Part shown: positions 40,148-49,275 of the stretch, piece after piece
Numbering within the stretch: position 1 is the stretch's first letter
How the letters are laid out: every line of letters begins with the position of its first letter
Assembly: GCF_008107625.1 (NCBI RefSeq)
Contig: NZ_SDKK01000016.1
Span: 1-64,000, forward strand
Source: Zoogloea oleivorans
Lineage (GTDB): Bacteria > Pseudomonadota > Gammaproteobacteria > Burkholderiales > Rhodocyclaceae
Length of the DNA stretch: 64,000 bases
Direction: 5' to 3'
The notes under the pieces: model-generated
The model's database searches: none
Told to the model about the DNA's origin: nothing
The model's input: the letters and a program-made list of their open reading frames with translations, nothing else
Position numbers and translations under genes: made by a program

Positions 40148-40772
40148 GATTATTCCCGGCTCCCACCTGACCGTAACGCCCTACGGCGCATGGCAGGCCG
40201 TAACCCGTGCGGATCAGACGCCCCAGCGGCAAGTTCTGCTCGGCGTCCTGCGCGAAGCCATAAGCCCCCTGCTGAGCCTTGAGTCGATCCGCACATGGAC
40301 CGGCGAAAGCGACCCGGAGGCCGCGCTCGAACATCTGCTCAGGCTGCAGGAAGACGCCTGCCTCGAAGCCTGGCCACGGCCGCGCATGGCCCCCATTGGC
40401 ACCCTCGAGGCCACGCTGCCCGAACTGCTCGCTGCCCTCAGCGACAGCGGACAGGCCGTGCTGGCCGATCACATGGGCTTCTGCCTGGCGATTGCCGGCT
40501 ATCCGACCGACACCGGCGAAGCGCTGGCCGCCCTCGGCGCAGACATTCTGTCAGTGGCCGAACGTCAGTCTGCAGCGCTCTCCAAACTGGGCGACCACCT
40601 GCTCGACGGCTGGGGCAATGTGGATGCCGCCGGCGTCAGCGGATTGAGTTTCTGGCCGATGCACGTCGGGCGCACCCGCCTGGCCCTCACCGTCAGCGGA
40701 CGCCCGCGCTTCAACCAGCGCGCCTTCGCCGACCTGGTGTGGGCCCTGTACGTGCGCTACGGCCAGATCTGA
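40140..40772 (+). CDS. Roadblock-like protein with N-terminal helical region
   Basis: A 210-residue protein. The last 130 residues (AVLADHMGFCLAIAGYPTD; ALGADILSVAERQ; FWPMHVGRTRLALTV; FNQRAFADLVWALYVRYG) follow the roadblock/LC7 pattern of strand-helix-strand-strand-helix, though with weak sequence similarity. The first 80 residues are helical. It overlaps the GTPase gene by eight bases. I infer it is the second roadblock partner of the GTPase; this needs structural support. Confidence 0.65.
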   Translation: MLEIIPGSHLTVTPYGAWQAVTRADQTPQRQVLLGVLREAISPLLSLESIRTWTGESDPEAALEHLLRLQEDACLEAWPRPRMAPIGTLEATLPELLAALSDSGQAVLADHMGFCLAIAGYPTDTGEALAALGADILSVAERQSAALSKLGDHLLDGWGNVDAAGVSGLSFWPMHVGRTRLALTVSGRPRFNQRAFADLVWALYVRYGQI

Positions 40773-40788
40773 ACAGCAGGCAGTCCGC

Positions 40789-42228
40789 TCAACGCTGTTC
40801 GCGGCGCTCGCGCAACTGTTCGGCCAGCAGGGCACTCACCTCGCGCAGGCGCGAATCCACCGCCGAGTGCTCGAAAAAGTCCCCGTCGCCCGCCGCCTGG
40901 GCAAGGCTGAGCTGCTGGGCTGACGCCGCGTAGTTACCCTGAATGGCGTACACCTCGGCGAGCGAACGATGCTGGGCCAGGCGCTTGCCCAGCGCCGCCT
41001 CGGCCCGCGCCCGCAACTCCCACAGGGTTGCATTGCCCGGCGTCGTCAGGACTTCTGCCTTCGCCACCGTCAAGGCATCGCCGGGACGCCCCGCATCGAC
41101 CAGCGCACCCAGTTCGCCGTAAATCAGTCGCCGGGACTGGGGAAAGCGGACGCGCGCCTGCGCAAACACCTTTGCCGCACCGGCCGGATCGTCGTGGGCC
41201 AGGCGCAGGTCGCCCTCCAGCCCGTCGATCATCGCCGAAACCACCCGCTGCTTGCGCAAGTCGGCCATGGCCCGATCCGCATCGGCAAGACGCTTGGTGC
41301 TGAGATAGGCCCGCACCAACCCGTATTGCGCCGCCACCGTGGGGGGGGTTGCCCGTGCCGCCCTTTCAAACTCCTCGACAACCTCCCGGGAGGCCATGCG
41401 GCCCACCTTCAGCTTGGCCCGCACCAGCTGGAAATCGAGGGAGTCCGGCACCTGCCGGTAAGGCATGCTGGCGACCCGGCTCTCCATTTCAGTGATCCGC
41501 TCACCGGTCAGCGGGTGGGTGCGCAGATAGGCCGGCGCATTGTTTTCGTAGAGCCGGCTGTTCTTCTGCAGACGCTCGAAAAAGCTCGGCATGCCGCGCA
41601 CGTCGAAATCCGCCGCCGCGAGGTTCTGTACCCCGAGCCGATCGGCTTCGTTCTCGAAATCCCGTGAATAGGCCAGTTGCGAACTCAAGCCTGCCGCCTG
41701 ACCGGTCATGATGGCCGCCTGACTGACCTGCGAACTCGACTTGGCCGCCAGAATCGCCACCAGCAGCGAAGCCAGCATCAGCACGCCGAACTGCCCCTGC
41801 TTGCCGACCATCCGGGCAATGTGACGCTGGGTGACGTGGGCGATTTCGTGGGACATCACCCCGGCCAGTTCCGACTCGCCCTGGGCGGCCAGGATCAGCC
41901 CGGTATGTACCCCGATCTTGCCACCCGGCATCGCAAAGGCGTTGAGCGACGGATCATTGACACCGAAAAATTCGAAGGGCAAGCCCGCCCCCGGCCCCGC
42001 CGCCACCAGGCGATCGCCGAGAATGTTCAGGTAATCCTCAACCTCCGCATCCTGCAGGTAGGCCGGATCTTTCCAGCGGATGTCACGCATGATCTGCGCG
42101 CCAATGCGCTGCTCGGCCAGCGGCGAAAGGTCACTCGAAGCACTATCGCCCAGGTCGGGCAGGCTCTGGGAAAAGCTGCGCGGCACCAGGGCCACGCACA
42201 GCAGGGCGGCGATCAGACGTTTTTTCAC
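40789..42228 (-). CDS. bepA: M48-family periplasmic metalloprotease with TPR tail (BepA-like)
   Basis: A 479-residue exported protease. A signal peptide ([18 protein letters not shown]...) precedes an M48 domain with the zinc motif HEIAH in [12 protein letters not shown] (about residue 130) and the downstream glutamate ligand in ENEADRLG. The C-terminal 180 residues are TPR-like helices. BepA assists LptD maturation and degrades misassembled outer-membrane proteins. Convergent with the roadblock cluster, divergent from moaC. Confidence 0.92.
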   Translation of the reverse strand: MKKRLIAALLCVALVPRSFSQSLPDLGDSASSDLSPLAEQRIGAQIMRDIRWKDPAYLQDAEVEDYLNILGDRLVAAGPGAGLPFEFFGVNDPSLNAFAMPGGKIGVHTGLILAAQGESELAGVMSHEIAHVTQRHIARMVGKQGQFGVLMLASLLVAILAAKSSSQVSQAAIMTGQAAGLSSQLAYSRDFENEADRLGVQNLAAADFDVRGMPSFFERLQKNSRLYENNAPAYLRTHPLTGERITEMESRVASMPYRQVPDSLDFQLVRAKLKVGRMASREVVEEFERAARATPPTVAAQYGLVRAYLSTKRLADADRAMADLRKQRVVSAMIDGLEGDLRLAHDDPAGAAKVFAQARVRFPQSRRLIYGELGALVDAGRPGDALTVAKAEVLTTPGNATLWELRARAEAALGKRLAQHRSLAEVYAIQGNYAASAQQLSLAQAAGDGDFFEHSAVDSRLREVSALLAEQLRERREQR

Positions 42229-42272
42229 GATGCTATGATACGCGACCCTACCCAGCGGTTCCCCACAGCCCG

Positions 42273-42752
42273 ATGAGCGACGTTTTCACCCACTTCGATG
42301 CCCACGGCCAGGCGCACATGGTCGATGTTTCCGCCAAATCCGAAACCCGCCGGGTCGCCCGTGCCGAAGGGCGCATCGTGATGGAGCCGGCCACGCTGAC
42401 GAAAATCCTCGCCGGTGACAACAAGAAAGGCGACGTGATCGGCATCGCCCGCATCGCCGCCATCCAGGGCGCCAAGCGCACCGCCGACCTGATTCCCCTG
42501 TGCCACCCAATCCCGCTGACCCGGGTCACCGCCGACTTCGTCGCCGAGGGCAACAACACCATCCGCTGCACGGTCACCGCCGAAACCGTTGGCCGCACCG
42601 GCGTCGAAATGGAAGCCCTCACCGCCGTGCAGGTCGGCCTCCTCACCATCTACGACATGTGCAAGGCCGTCGATCGCGGCATGACCATGGACGGCATCCG
42701 CCTGCTCGAGAAGGAAGGCGGCAAATCGGGGCACTGGAAGGCGGAAGGCTAA
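42273..42752 (+). CDS. moaC: Cyclic pyranopterin monophosphate synthase (molybdenum cofactor)
   Basis: A 159-residue MoaC, which acts after MoaA in molybdopterin synthesis, turning the 3',8-cyclo-GTP into cyclic pyranopterin monophosphate. The active-site elements LCHPIPL and [23 protein letters not shown] are intact. It stands alone; a TATGAT at 42234-42239 is a possible -10. Confidence 0.96.
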   Translation: MSDVFTHFDAHGQAHMVDVSAKSETRRVARAEGRIVMEPATLTKILAGDNKKGDVIGIARIAAIQGAKRTADLIPLCHPIPLTRVTADFVAEGNNTIRCTVTAETVGRTGVEMEALTAVQVGLLTIYDMCKAVDRGMTMDGIRLLEKEGGKSGHWKAEG

Positions 42753-42812
42753 GGCGAAGCACGAATGCTCCGCTATGCCTTCATCGCTGCCGCTCAATGA
42801 TCAGGACCGACG

Positions 42813-45155
42813 TCAGATTTGGGGTGGGTCCGTCTCGCGTGCCGGGTGACGATGCTTGCCTGCTGCAGCGATAAAGCCGGCCGCACCATCATCAAGCGTA
42901 TCGACGCCCGCCAGCAGGATGCCCGGATCGGGCCTCCCCGACGCCAGCGTGTTGGCGATACCGGCTTTGTCGAGCAGGGCATTTGCGGCGCCAAGGGCCA
43001 GGATAGTCTTGCCGTGGCGATACTGGTTGGTCACGAACTCCAGTGTCTGCCCGTATCCGGCCAGCCGCGTTACCCCATCACTCCCATCGGGCAAAACGAG
43101 CGCGTCGAACAGTACTGGCGGTGAATTCTCCAGCGTAGCGGTCGCCTCCACCGACTCACCGTCGGCGGTGCTAACCGGACCGAGCCGGGGCGCGATGATG
43201 CTCACGACGGCGCCGGCAGCGCCAAGAGCAGCCTGAACGGCCACGATGGAAGCGCCGTGCACGCCGTCGGCAACCAGGATCGCCACCTTGCGGGTGCGGA
43301 TCCCGCCGTCGCCGGGCAACGCTGCAAGGGACAGTGCGGGCGACTGGGTCACTTCGGGAGGGATACATTTCGCCAACGCCTTCGGCATGGCCTCGGGCAA
43401 TTCCATGCCTAGTCCGTCGGCGATTTTCGCGGCCATGTCGGCGGACACATTCACCAGCGAGGCCAGCATGCGTTCGCGGATGGCCGGCACGGTGAGCTTG
43501 CTCAGTTCGAAGCGGAAGCCACCAATGATGTGCGCCTTTTCGAGCTCGGTCTGGCTCTCATAGAACAGGGTAGCCTGGGTGTAGTGGTCGGCAAACTTCT
43601 CCGGCTTGCCGCGTAGCTTGTCGCCTTCGAGCGGTTCCGGGAAAGACACGAAACCCGCCGCACCGGCCTGGAACGGGCAGCCGCCGCCGAGCGAGTTGGG
43701 CTCGTAGGCAACCTTGCCACGCGGGATGGCCTGGCGGTGCAAGCCGTCGCGCTGGTTGTTGTGGACGGGTGCCAGCGGTGCGTTGATCGGGATCTCGTGG
43801 AAGTTTGCCCCACCCAGCCGGGTGATCTGGGTATCGACATAGGAATGGATACGGCCCGCCAGCAGCGGATCGTTGCTGAAGTCGATGCCGGGCACCACAT
43901 GCGCGGTACAGAAGGCGACCTGCTCGGTCTCGGCAAAGAAGTTGTCGGGGTTGCGGTTAAGCACCATACGGCCGACCGGCGTCACCGGCACCAGTTCTTC
44001 GGGGATCAGCTTGGTGGCGTCGAGCACATCGAAGCTGAAGCCTTCGGCCTGGGCTTCGGTGAAGATCTGCAGGCCGAGCTCCCATTCCGGGTATTCACCG
44101 GCTTCGATGGCGTCCCACAGGTCACGACGATGGAAATCGGAATCGGCGCCGGCGATCTTGACCGCCTCATCCCAGACCAGCGAATGCGTGCCGAGTTTGG
44201 GCGTCCAGTGGAACTTGACGAACTGCGACTCGCCCGCCGCATTGACCAGCCGGAAGGTGTGCACGCCGAAGCCTTGCATCATCCGATAGCTGCGCGGGAT
44301 ACCGCGGTCGGACATCACCCACATCAGCGTGTGCGTCGTTTCCGGCATCAGTGAAGCAAAATCCCAGAAAGTGTCATGGGCCGAAGCCGCTTGCGGCAAG
44401 CCGTTGTGCGGTTCGGGTTTCACGGCGTGGATCAGGTCCGGGAACTTCATCGCATCCTGGATGAAGAAGACCGGGATGTTGTTGCCGACCAGATCCCAGT
44501 TCCCCTCGTCGGTGTAGAACTTGACGGCGAAACCGCGCACATCGCGCGCCGTATCCACCGAGCCCCGTTCACCGGCGACCGTCGAAAAGCGGACGAAGAC
44601 CGGCGTGATCTTGCCCGCCTCCTGGAAGGGTGCCGCGCGGGTGAGGTCGGTCAGCGACTGGTAGGCCTCGAAATAGCCGTGGGCGGCTGATCCGCGCGCA
44701 TGAACGATGCGCTCGGGAATGCGTTCGTGGTCGAAGTGGGTGATCTTCTCGCGCAGGATGAAGTCTTCCAGCAGGGTCGGCCCGCGCAGGCCGGCTTTCA
44801 GCGAATTCTGGTTGTCACCGACGGCGACACCCTGATTGGTCGTCAGCACCTCACCAGCCGAGTCGACGCGCGCCCGGTCGAGCGAGGCGGCATCGCCGCC
44901 GGTCTTGGCCGAAATATTGGTTTCGCTGAGGGTGCTGGCCGATGCCAGATCGGAGTTCGGCTCCTGCGTCTGCCCGGCCGATGGCGAAATCGCATTGTCA
45001 CGCCCGAACTCCTTGCTCTTGTTGGCGTTGTACGGCATTGACGCAGCGAGGGCCTCGACGGCGGTGGCTTGTTGGGCCAGTGCGTCGGCGGCACCGGGGT
45101 CGATTGCCGGGGTAGGCTTCCTGGCAGCCATCGGTTGGGGATCAGTCTTTTTCAT
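42813..45155 (-). CDS. katE: Catalase HPII (large-subunit clade 2 catalase with DJ-1/PfpI-like domain)
   Basis: A 780-residue monofunctional haem catalase. The catalytic histidine is in [10 protein letters not shown], asparagine is in [10 protein letters not shown], and the proximal tyrosine is near [15 protein letters not shown]. The C-terminal 150 residues ([24 protein letters not shown]) are the flavodoxin/DJ-1-like domain of large catalases. ATG 45155 has AGGATGA before it; the frame is open to 45197 without homology. A perfect inverted repeat at 45189-45205 lies just upstream. Confidence 0.96.
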   Translation of the reverse strand: MKKTDPQPMAARKPTPAIDPGAADALAQQATAVEALAASMPYNANKSKEFGRDNAISPSAGQTQEPNSDLASASTLSETNISAKTGGDAASLDRARVDSAGEVLTTNQGVAVGDNQNSLKAGLRGPTLLEDFILREKITHFDHERIPERIVHARGSAAHGYFEAYQSLTDLTRAAPFQEAGKITPVFVRFSTVAGERGSVDTARDVRGFAVKFYTDEGNWDLVGNNIPVFFIQDAMKFPDLIHAVKPEPHNGLPQAASAHDTFWDFASLMPETTHTLMWVMSDRGIPRSYRMMQGFGVHTFRLVNAAGESQFVKFHWTPKLGTHSLVWDEAVKIAGADSDFHRRDLWDAIEAGEYPEWELGLQIFTEAQAEGFSFDVLDATKLIPEELVPVTPVGRMVLNRNPDNFFAETEQVAFCTAHVVPGIDFSNDPLLAGRIHSYVDTQITRLGGANFHEIPINAPLAPVHNNQRDGLHRQAIPRGKVAYEPNSLGGGCPFQAGAAGFVSFPEPLEGDKLRGKPEKFADHYTQATLFYESQTELEKAHIIGGFRFELSKLTVPAIRERMLASLVNVSADMAAKIADGLGMELPEAMPKALAKCIPPEVTQSPALSLAALPGDGGIRTRKVAILVADGVHGASIVAVQAALGAAGAVVSIIAPRLGPVSTADGESVEATATLENSPPVLFDALVLPDGSDGVTRLAGYGQTLEFVTNQYRHGKTILALGAANALLDKAGIANTLASGRPDPGILLAGVDTLDDGAAGFIAAAGKHRHPARETDPPQI

Positions 45156-45188
45156 GGGGTCATCCTGAGTGCGTGATGGTCGTGGCCA

Positions 45189-45205
45189 AGCAAGCAATGC
45201 TTGCT
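45189..45205. promoter_or_regulatory. Perfect inverted repeat upstream of katE
   Basis: AGCAAGCA, one base, TGCTTGCT form a perfect 8-1-8 inverted repeat, 34-50 bp before the katE start. It could be an operator or a promoter hairpin. It does not look like the OxyR consensus. Confidence 0.3.
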
Positions 45206-45311
45206 AACGGCATGAATGAACGTCAGGGCCGGCCGTCCGGTTTGCTGCGCTCAGCCACATGCTCATGAACGGGGTTTTTTTCAGGAAAGGATTGGACATA
45301 CCGGATTTTCT

Positions 45312-45800
45312 TCAGCCGCGGGCGGCGAGAAGATCGGCTTTGCGCGCCGCCATTCGGGCGCCGAGTTCGACCAGATCCAGGGAAGAGGCCTTGACCTTGG
45401 GAAACATCTCACCCTGCTCTTCCTTGACGTGGTGTTCGACGTATTCGGACAGCACCTTGACCTTGGCGTCGTAGATAGCGCCGTCGGGTTCGCCCTCTTC
45501 CAGTTGTGCGATCAGATCCTTGATGCTGCCATGCTCGACCGTGGCCTCCGGCACCAGGAGTTTGTCCTTCAATGCCGCCTTGATAGCCGGGTAGAAGATC
45601 CCTTCCTCGATCTGTACATGCACGCTCAATTCGGTACAAATCTCGGCGACAAGCGCCTTCTTCTTTTTGCTGGAATCCGCTTTTTCGTAATCTGCAAACA
45701 AATCGCTGACCGCTCCATGATCAGCCCTCAGCAACGCGATGGCGTCCTTTGCGGCAGTGGGGGTCTTCGTTGTGGTGGTGGTCTTGGTGGTAGTAGTCAT
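45312..45800 (-). CDS. Hemerythrin HHE domain protein
   Basis: A 162-residue helical protein with the di-iron ligand pattern of bacterial hemerythrin-like proteins (LRADHGAVSDLFADYEK; HVQIEEGIFYPAI; VEHGSIKDLIAQLEE; VEHHVKEEQGEMFPKV). The N-terminus is unusually Thr/Lys-rich (TTTTKTTTTTK). Such proteins bind oxygen or NO or repair iron centres. It sits 157 bp upstream of katE on the same strand, fitting an oxidative-stress set. Confidence 0.9.
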   Translation of the reverse strand: MTTTTKTTTTTKTPTAAKDAIALLRADHGAVSDLFADYEKADSSKKKKALVAEICTELSVHVQIEEGIFYPAIKAALKDKLLVPEATVEHGSIKDLIAQLEEGEPDGAIYDAKVKVLSEYVEHHVKEEQGEMFPKVKASSLDLVELGARMAARKADLLAARG

Positions 45801-45808
45801 GGCGGCCC

Positions 45809-46043
45809 TTAGGGTGATTGCAGGTCTGGAAGTGTCATGCCCATAACATCGGCAAGAACTTGCACGGTAGTGTCCCGGCGCAGCCGAGTCTGTGGGATGA
45901 CGAACATAACCAGGCCGTCATTTGGGTGACCCGCTCCTCTCCTGCCTGACCAGCGCAATGTCATCGACACCCTCCCGCCGGATTTTCGCGCCCAACTCTT
46001 CGTCGGCAATCAACTCGCGGGCGTTATGTAGGCTTGCGCACAT
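45809..46043 (-). pseudogene. Frameshifted 3' remnant resembling a DUF421 (YetF) membrane protein
   Basis: On the minus strand, nt 46043-45918 read SLHNARELIADEELGAKIRR then EGVDDIALVRQERSG before a stop. A second frame continues with NDGLVMFVIPQTRLRR. Joined by one frameshift these look like the C-terminus of DUF421/YetF proteins (xEDELLxxLRxxGVEDLAEVRxAYLExDGxISVI). No membrane part is present. The rest of the 45801-46151 gap holds nothing else I can support. Confidence is low because the match is short and judged by eye. Confidence 0.3.
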
Positions 46044-46151
46044 ATGTGGGCGTATTTCAGGTTCACACTGAGTTCATGGTGCTGGCGTCATGCGGCACTC
46101 GCGTATTCGCAAAAGGACGAAACACCCCATCGACAATCGTGGAATGAAGTT

Positions 46152-46865
46152 ATGCCTTCCTTAGCCGCCGCAGTATCCGTTTCGTCCTTGCTCGCGTCTC
46201 TGCACGTCTTGGTCAGACGCTTCCTCACGTTGGCGACGATGGAAGGCCAGCAAGCCGGCCAGAGGCTGTTGTCGATGCTGGGGCTGGCCCTGCTCGCCGC
46301 GGGCCTGGCAATCACCGGCTGGATCGGGCTGCTGGCATGCCTCGTCGTCGCCCTCGTTCAGCACAACATCGTCAGTTGGGGAGTCGCGCTGGGGCTTGCG
46401 GCGCTGCTCAGTTTCGCCGGCGCCGGCGGACTTGTACTGATGATCATGCGGCGCAGCGCGAAGCCGCTTTTCGCGGCGACACGGCGTCAACTGGGGGCGT
46501 ATCGCAACCAGGAAATCGAGGTGAATGACAGCTCGCCGCCGCGCCTTCCGTACGAACAGGAACTCGAGGAAGGCCGGATGGCCGCCCATGCCGAATACCA
46601 AGTGCTGCGCAAGCGCTTGCGGCGCCGCATCGCCTCGCCGCTGGTCATCGGCGGCGGTGTGCTCGCCGGAATCGCTGCCGGGTATCTCGTGGGTGGCCGG
46701 CGCCAACCCAAGTACCCGCTTGCCCCCAGCCGCCCGAGCGCCTGGATGCAAGTCCTCGGCTCACTGCGCGTGCTGACGCCGCTGTGGATTGCACTCCGTT
46801 CTGCGCCCCGAGCGCAAGCGGATGACGGGGAAAAAGCGGCCGCGGGAGAGCGTCATGAATCTTAG
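46152..46865 (+). CDS. Phage holin-X (superfamily III)-like membrane protein
   Basis: A 237-residue membrane protein. Two adjacent helices (LLSMLGLALLAAGLAITGWIGLLACLVVALV and WGVALGLAALLSFAGAGGLVLMI; about residues 38-100) match the Holin-X/PHIST pattern common in small accessory proteins of stress cassettes. A third helix follows near residue 170. I start at ATG 46152, preceded by GGAATGAAG; the frame is open from 46044. It overlaps the YihY-like gene by 11 bp. Confidence 0.72.
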   Translation: MPSLAAAVSVSSLLASLHVLVRRFLTLATMEGQQAGQRLLSMLGLALLAAGLAITGWIGLLACLVVALVQHNIVSWGVALGLAALLSFAGAGGLVLMIMRRSAKPLFAATRRQLGAYRNQEIEVNDSSPPRLPYEQELEEGRMAAHAEYQVLRKRLRRRIASPLVIGGGVLAGIAAGYLVGGRRQPKYPLAPSRPSAWMQVLGSLRVLTPLWIALRSAPRAQADDGEKAAAGERHES

Positions 46866-47763
46866 GCAGATCAGGGGCCTGATCGGCAAATCGGTCAACG
46901 CGTGGCTGGACGATTTCGCGCCGAGCATGGGCGCCGCCCTGGCCTACTACACCCTGTTCTCGATTGCCCCGCTGCTCATCATCGTCATCGCCATCGCCGG
47001 TCTTGTGTTTGGTCAGGATGCCGCCCGCGGCGAAATCGTCGCCCAGATACAAAGCCTGATCGGACGCGACGGCGCCATCGCCGTGCAAGGGCTGCTGAAA
47101 AGCACCAGTGAGCCCGCCCAGGGATTCGTTGCCATCGTGCTCAGCACGATCATGCTGATGATCGGCGCGACGACCGTGTTCGCGGAATTGCAGAGCGACC
47201 TCGACCGCATCTGGCGCGTCCCCGCCCCGGCAAGGCAGATGGGCATCCTCGTCTTGCTGCACACGCGCCTGCTTTCTTTCGGCCTGGTGCTCGGGCTCGG
47301 ATTCCTGCTCCTGGTCTCGCTGGTGATCGGTGCGGCAATCGCCGCCGTCGGCAAATGGTGGGACGGTTACTTCGCCGGTTGGGAGGCAATTTTCCACGCC
47401 ATTGATTTCTGCATCTCCTTCGCCATTTCGACTGTTCTGTTCGCGATGATCTACAAGTTCATGCCGCGCGCCAGAATCGCCTGGCAGGACGTCTGGATCG
47501 GCGCGACGGTGACGGCGCTCCTGTTCGAAATCGGCAAACTCCTCATCGGCCTCTATCTGGGGAAAACCAGCGTCGCATCGGGTTTCGGGGCGGCCGGTTC
47601 GCTGGTCGTGCTGCTGGTATGGGTCTATTTCGCGGCGCAGATCTTTCTGCTGGGGGCCGAATTCACCTGTGCCTACGCACACGAACGCGGCTCGCAAGCG
47701 GAACTGTCCGGGCAGCGGTCGGCGCCGGTTGTGTCGAGCCTCCCGGGCCAAGCGGACCGCTGA
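46855..47763 (+). CDS. YihY/BrkB-family inner-membrane protein (second copy)
   Basis: A 302-residue YihY-family protein with six membrane helices and the motif PSMGAALAYYTLFSIAPLLIIVIAIAG at the start and FGAAGSLVVLLVWVYFAAQIFLLGAEF at the end. It lacks the C-terminal soluble domain of the copy at 17704-18957. ATG 46855 has GGGAGAG upstream. Its neighbours (hemerythrin, katE, holin-X) suggest an envelope/oxidative-stress accessory cassette. Confidence 0.9.
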   Translation: MNLRQIRGLIGKSVNAWLDDFAPSMGAALAYYTLFSIAPLLIIVIAIAGLVFGQDAARGEIVAQIQSLIGRDGAIAVQGLLKSTSEPAQGFVAIVLSTIMLMIGATTVFAELQSDLDRIWRVPAPARQMGILVLLHTRLLSFGLVLGLGFLLLVSLVIGAAIAAVGKWWDGYFAGWEAIFHAIDFCISFAISTVLFAMIYKFMPRARIAWQDVWIGATVTALLFEIGKLLIGLYLGKTSVASGFGAAGSLVVLLVWVYFAAQIFLLGAEFTCAYAHERGSQAELSGQRSAPVVSSLPGQADR

Positions 47764-47919
47764 AGTTTGCCGAATGGCAGCCATACCTTTCGCGCAGGCA
47801 TAAGGGGATACCCCGACTATCCACATTAGATATCTGAATGCACTATGCCGTTCGGCACTACGCAGGCTGGCACACGATCTTGCGGCGCGTCCCCTCTTCC
47901 ACTCTTCAGGAGACAAGTA

Positions 47920-48408
47920 GTGAATCAGAATCTGGTATCCATCGAGTTTTCCGCCGAGACCCTCACCCGGCTCGACGGGGCGATCGGGATCATCGAGGAA
48001 ATCTTTGCACCCCTCATCAAGCTGTCGGCCGGGCAGGTAAGCAGCCTCAACAAGATGGGGGACAAGTCGGAGCATTTCTGCCGCCAGACGCTGGCCGTTC
48101 TCGAGCAGAACCGGGGCATCCTGCCGGCGGACTTCGATCTGGGCGAAGTCCAGCGGGATCTGCTCGCCTTCGACACCCTGCGGCCCCGCTTGCGGCGTAT
48201 CCGGGACTTCATGGCCAGGGGCGAGGACACCGAGATGGCCCTTGGCAGCGATGTATTCACCGCGGCACTACAGGGCTATGCGCTGATGAAGCTGTTCAGC
48301 AAGAGCGAGAGCCTGGAAGATTTACGCGAGGCGATGGCCATCCTGCGCCCCGGCCGCAAGAAACCGGCCCAGACCGGCGAGGCGGGTAGCAACGGAGGCG
48401 GTAACTAA
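47920..48408 (+). CDS. Conserved hypothetical protein
   Basis: A 162-residue soluble helical protein beginning at GTG 47920, seven bases after a good AGGAG. Helical stretches: SAETLTRLDGAIGIIEEIFAPLIKL; MGDKSEHFCRQTLAVLEQ; LRPRLRRIRDFMARGEDTEMALG; FTAALQGYALMKLF. The C-terminus is Lys/Gly-rich and probably disordered. I recognise no family. It is flanked by a spacer and by a 21-bp tandem repeat array (48440-48649). Confidence 0.75.
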   Translation: MNQNLVSIEFSAETLTRLDGAIGIIEEIFAPLIKLSAGQVSSLNKMGDKSEHFCRQTLAVLEQNRGILPADFDLGEVQRDLLAFDTLRPRLRRIRDFMARGEDTEMALGSDVFTAALQGYALMKLFSKSESLEDLREAMAILRPGRKKPAQTGEAGSNGGGN

Positions 48409-48439
48409 ATCGCGGGAAGGAAGGGCCGGGCAAAAAAGC

Positions 48440-48649
48440 GCCAATTTAATGCCGGCGAGGGCCGACTTAATACCAAAAAGTGCCAACTTCATCGCCCCGG
48501 CCCCCGACCTGATCCTGAAGCCCCCCGAGTAAATACCGGCGAGCGCCGAGTTGATCCCCCGGCGCCCCGCCGCCATCCCGAAACGCCCTGCCTCAATGGC
48601 CGCAAGGGCCGACCTGATCCCGAATGGCGCGGAGCGAATGGCTCCGACA
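48440..48649. repeat. Degenerate 21-bp tandem repeat, ten units
   Basis: Ten contiguous 21-bp units with core GCCGACYTRATNCC run without interruption (unit starts at 48440, 48461, 48482, 48503, 48524, 48545, 48566, 48587, 48608, 48629). Plus-strand reading gives heptads such as ADLIPKS, AELIPRR, ADLIPNG, with one stop (TAA at unit 5). The minus strand reads through as INSALAG/IKSALAG heptads. No real gene clearly contains it. It fills most of the 385-bp gap between 48409 and 48793, before soxY. Confidence 0.8.
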
Positions 48650-48793
48650 AAATCGCATACCGCTCCCGAGCCTGGAAACCTTAGAATGGGCGCCGATCCG
48701 GCAGCACCGACAAGGACAGATTTTGGAGCAACCGATGCGTCACCCGCCTGGCTTCGCCCCTCTCGACCTCCACGCCCCGAAGGCCGGCGCCCG

Positions 48794-49261
48794 ATGAACG
48801 GCCGCCGGAACTTCCTGCAATCCTTCGGCAGCGCCATGGCCCTTGGCGGACTACTCGGCCTTGGTCTGCTGAAACCCGGCCCGGCCCTGGCCGTCGACTT
48901 CAACCGCGCCGCCTTCGACACCAAAACCGCCGCCGATGCCCTGCGCCTGATCGGTGCCGCCGGCGCCGAAACCAGCCGCGACATTTTTCTCAAGGTCCCG
49001 GAAATAGCCGAGAACGGGGCCTCCGTGCCTGTTGAGGTCGCCAGCAATATTCCCGGCACGACGCGTCTCTCGGTGCTGGTGGACAAGAATCCCTTCCCCC
49101 TCGCCCTTCAGTTCAACTTCGCCCCCGGGGCGGTCGCCCGCTTCCAGGCGCGGCTGAAAATGGCCGAAACCTCCCGCCTGCGCATCGTCGCCACAGCCGG
49201 CGACAAGCACTACACGGTGTTCCGCGAGGTGAAGGTCACTGTTGGCGGCTGCGGCGAATAA
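48794..49261 (+). CDS. soxY: Thiosulfate-oxidation carrier protein SoxY
   Basis: A 155-residue SoxY. It starts with a twin-arginine signal (NGRRNFLQSFGSAMALGG), so SoxYZ would be exported folded, and ends with the sulfur-carrying cysteine in GGCGE, close to the family's GGCGG. SoxY covalently carries thiosulfate-derived sulfur on that cysteine in the periplasm. Start ATG 48794 is fixed by the signal peptide; the frame upstream runs into the repeat array. soxZ follows by 14 bp. Confidence 0.92.
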   Translation: MNGRRNFLQSFGSAMALGGLLGLGLLKPGPALAVDFNRAAFDTKTAADALRLIGAAGAETSRDIFLKVPEIAENGASVPVEVASNIPGTTRLSVLVDKNPFPLALQFNFAPGAVARFQARLKMAETSRLRIVATAGDKHYTVFREVKVTVGGCGE

Positions 49262-49275
49262 GCGAGGAAACCCGA

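Noticed and set aside
47767-47855. GCCGAATGGCA and TGCCGTTCGGC as an inverted-repeat element end pair
   Set aside because: The 11-bp arms match at ten positions but are only about 80 bp apart with no transposase or target duplication, so chance or a minor structure is more likely.
48440-48649. CRISPR array
   Set aside because: The units are contiguous 21-bp repeats with no spacers and no cas genes nearby.
48322-49086. Minus-strand 254-codon frame spanning the 21-bp repeats and soxY
   Set aside because: It is antisense to soxY and the end of the gene before; repetitive heptads come from the DNA repeat. No ribosome site or known domain was found, though I list the repeat itself as a finding.
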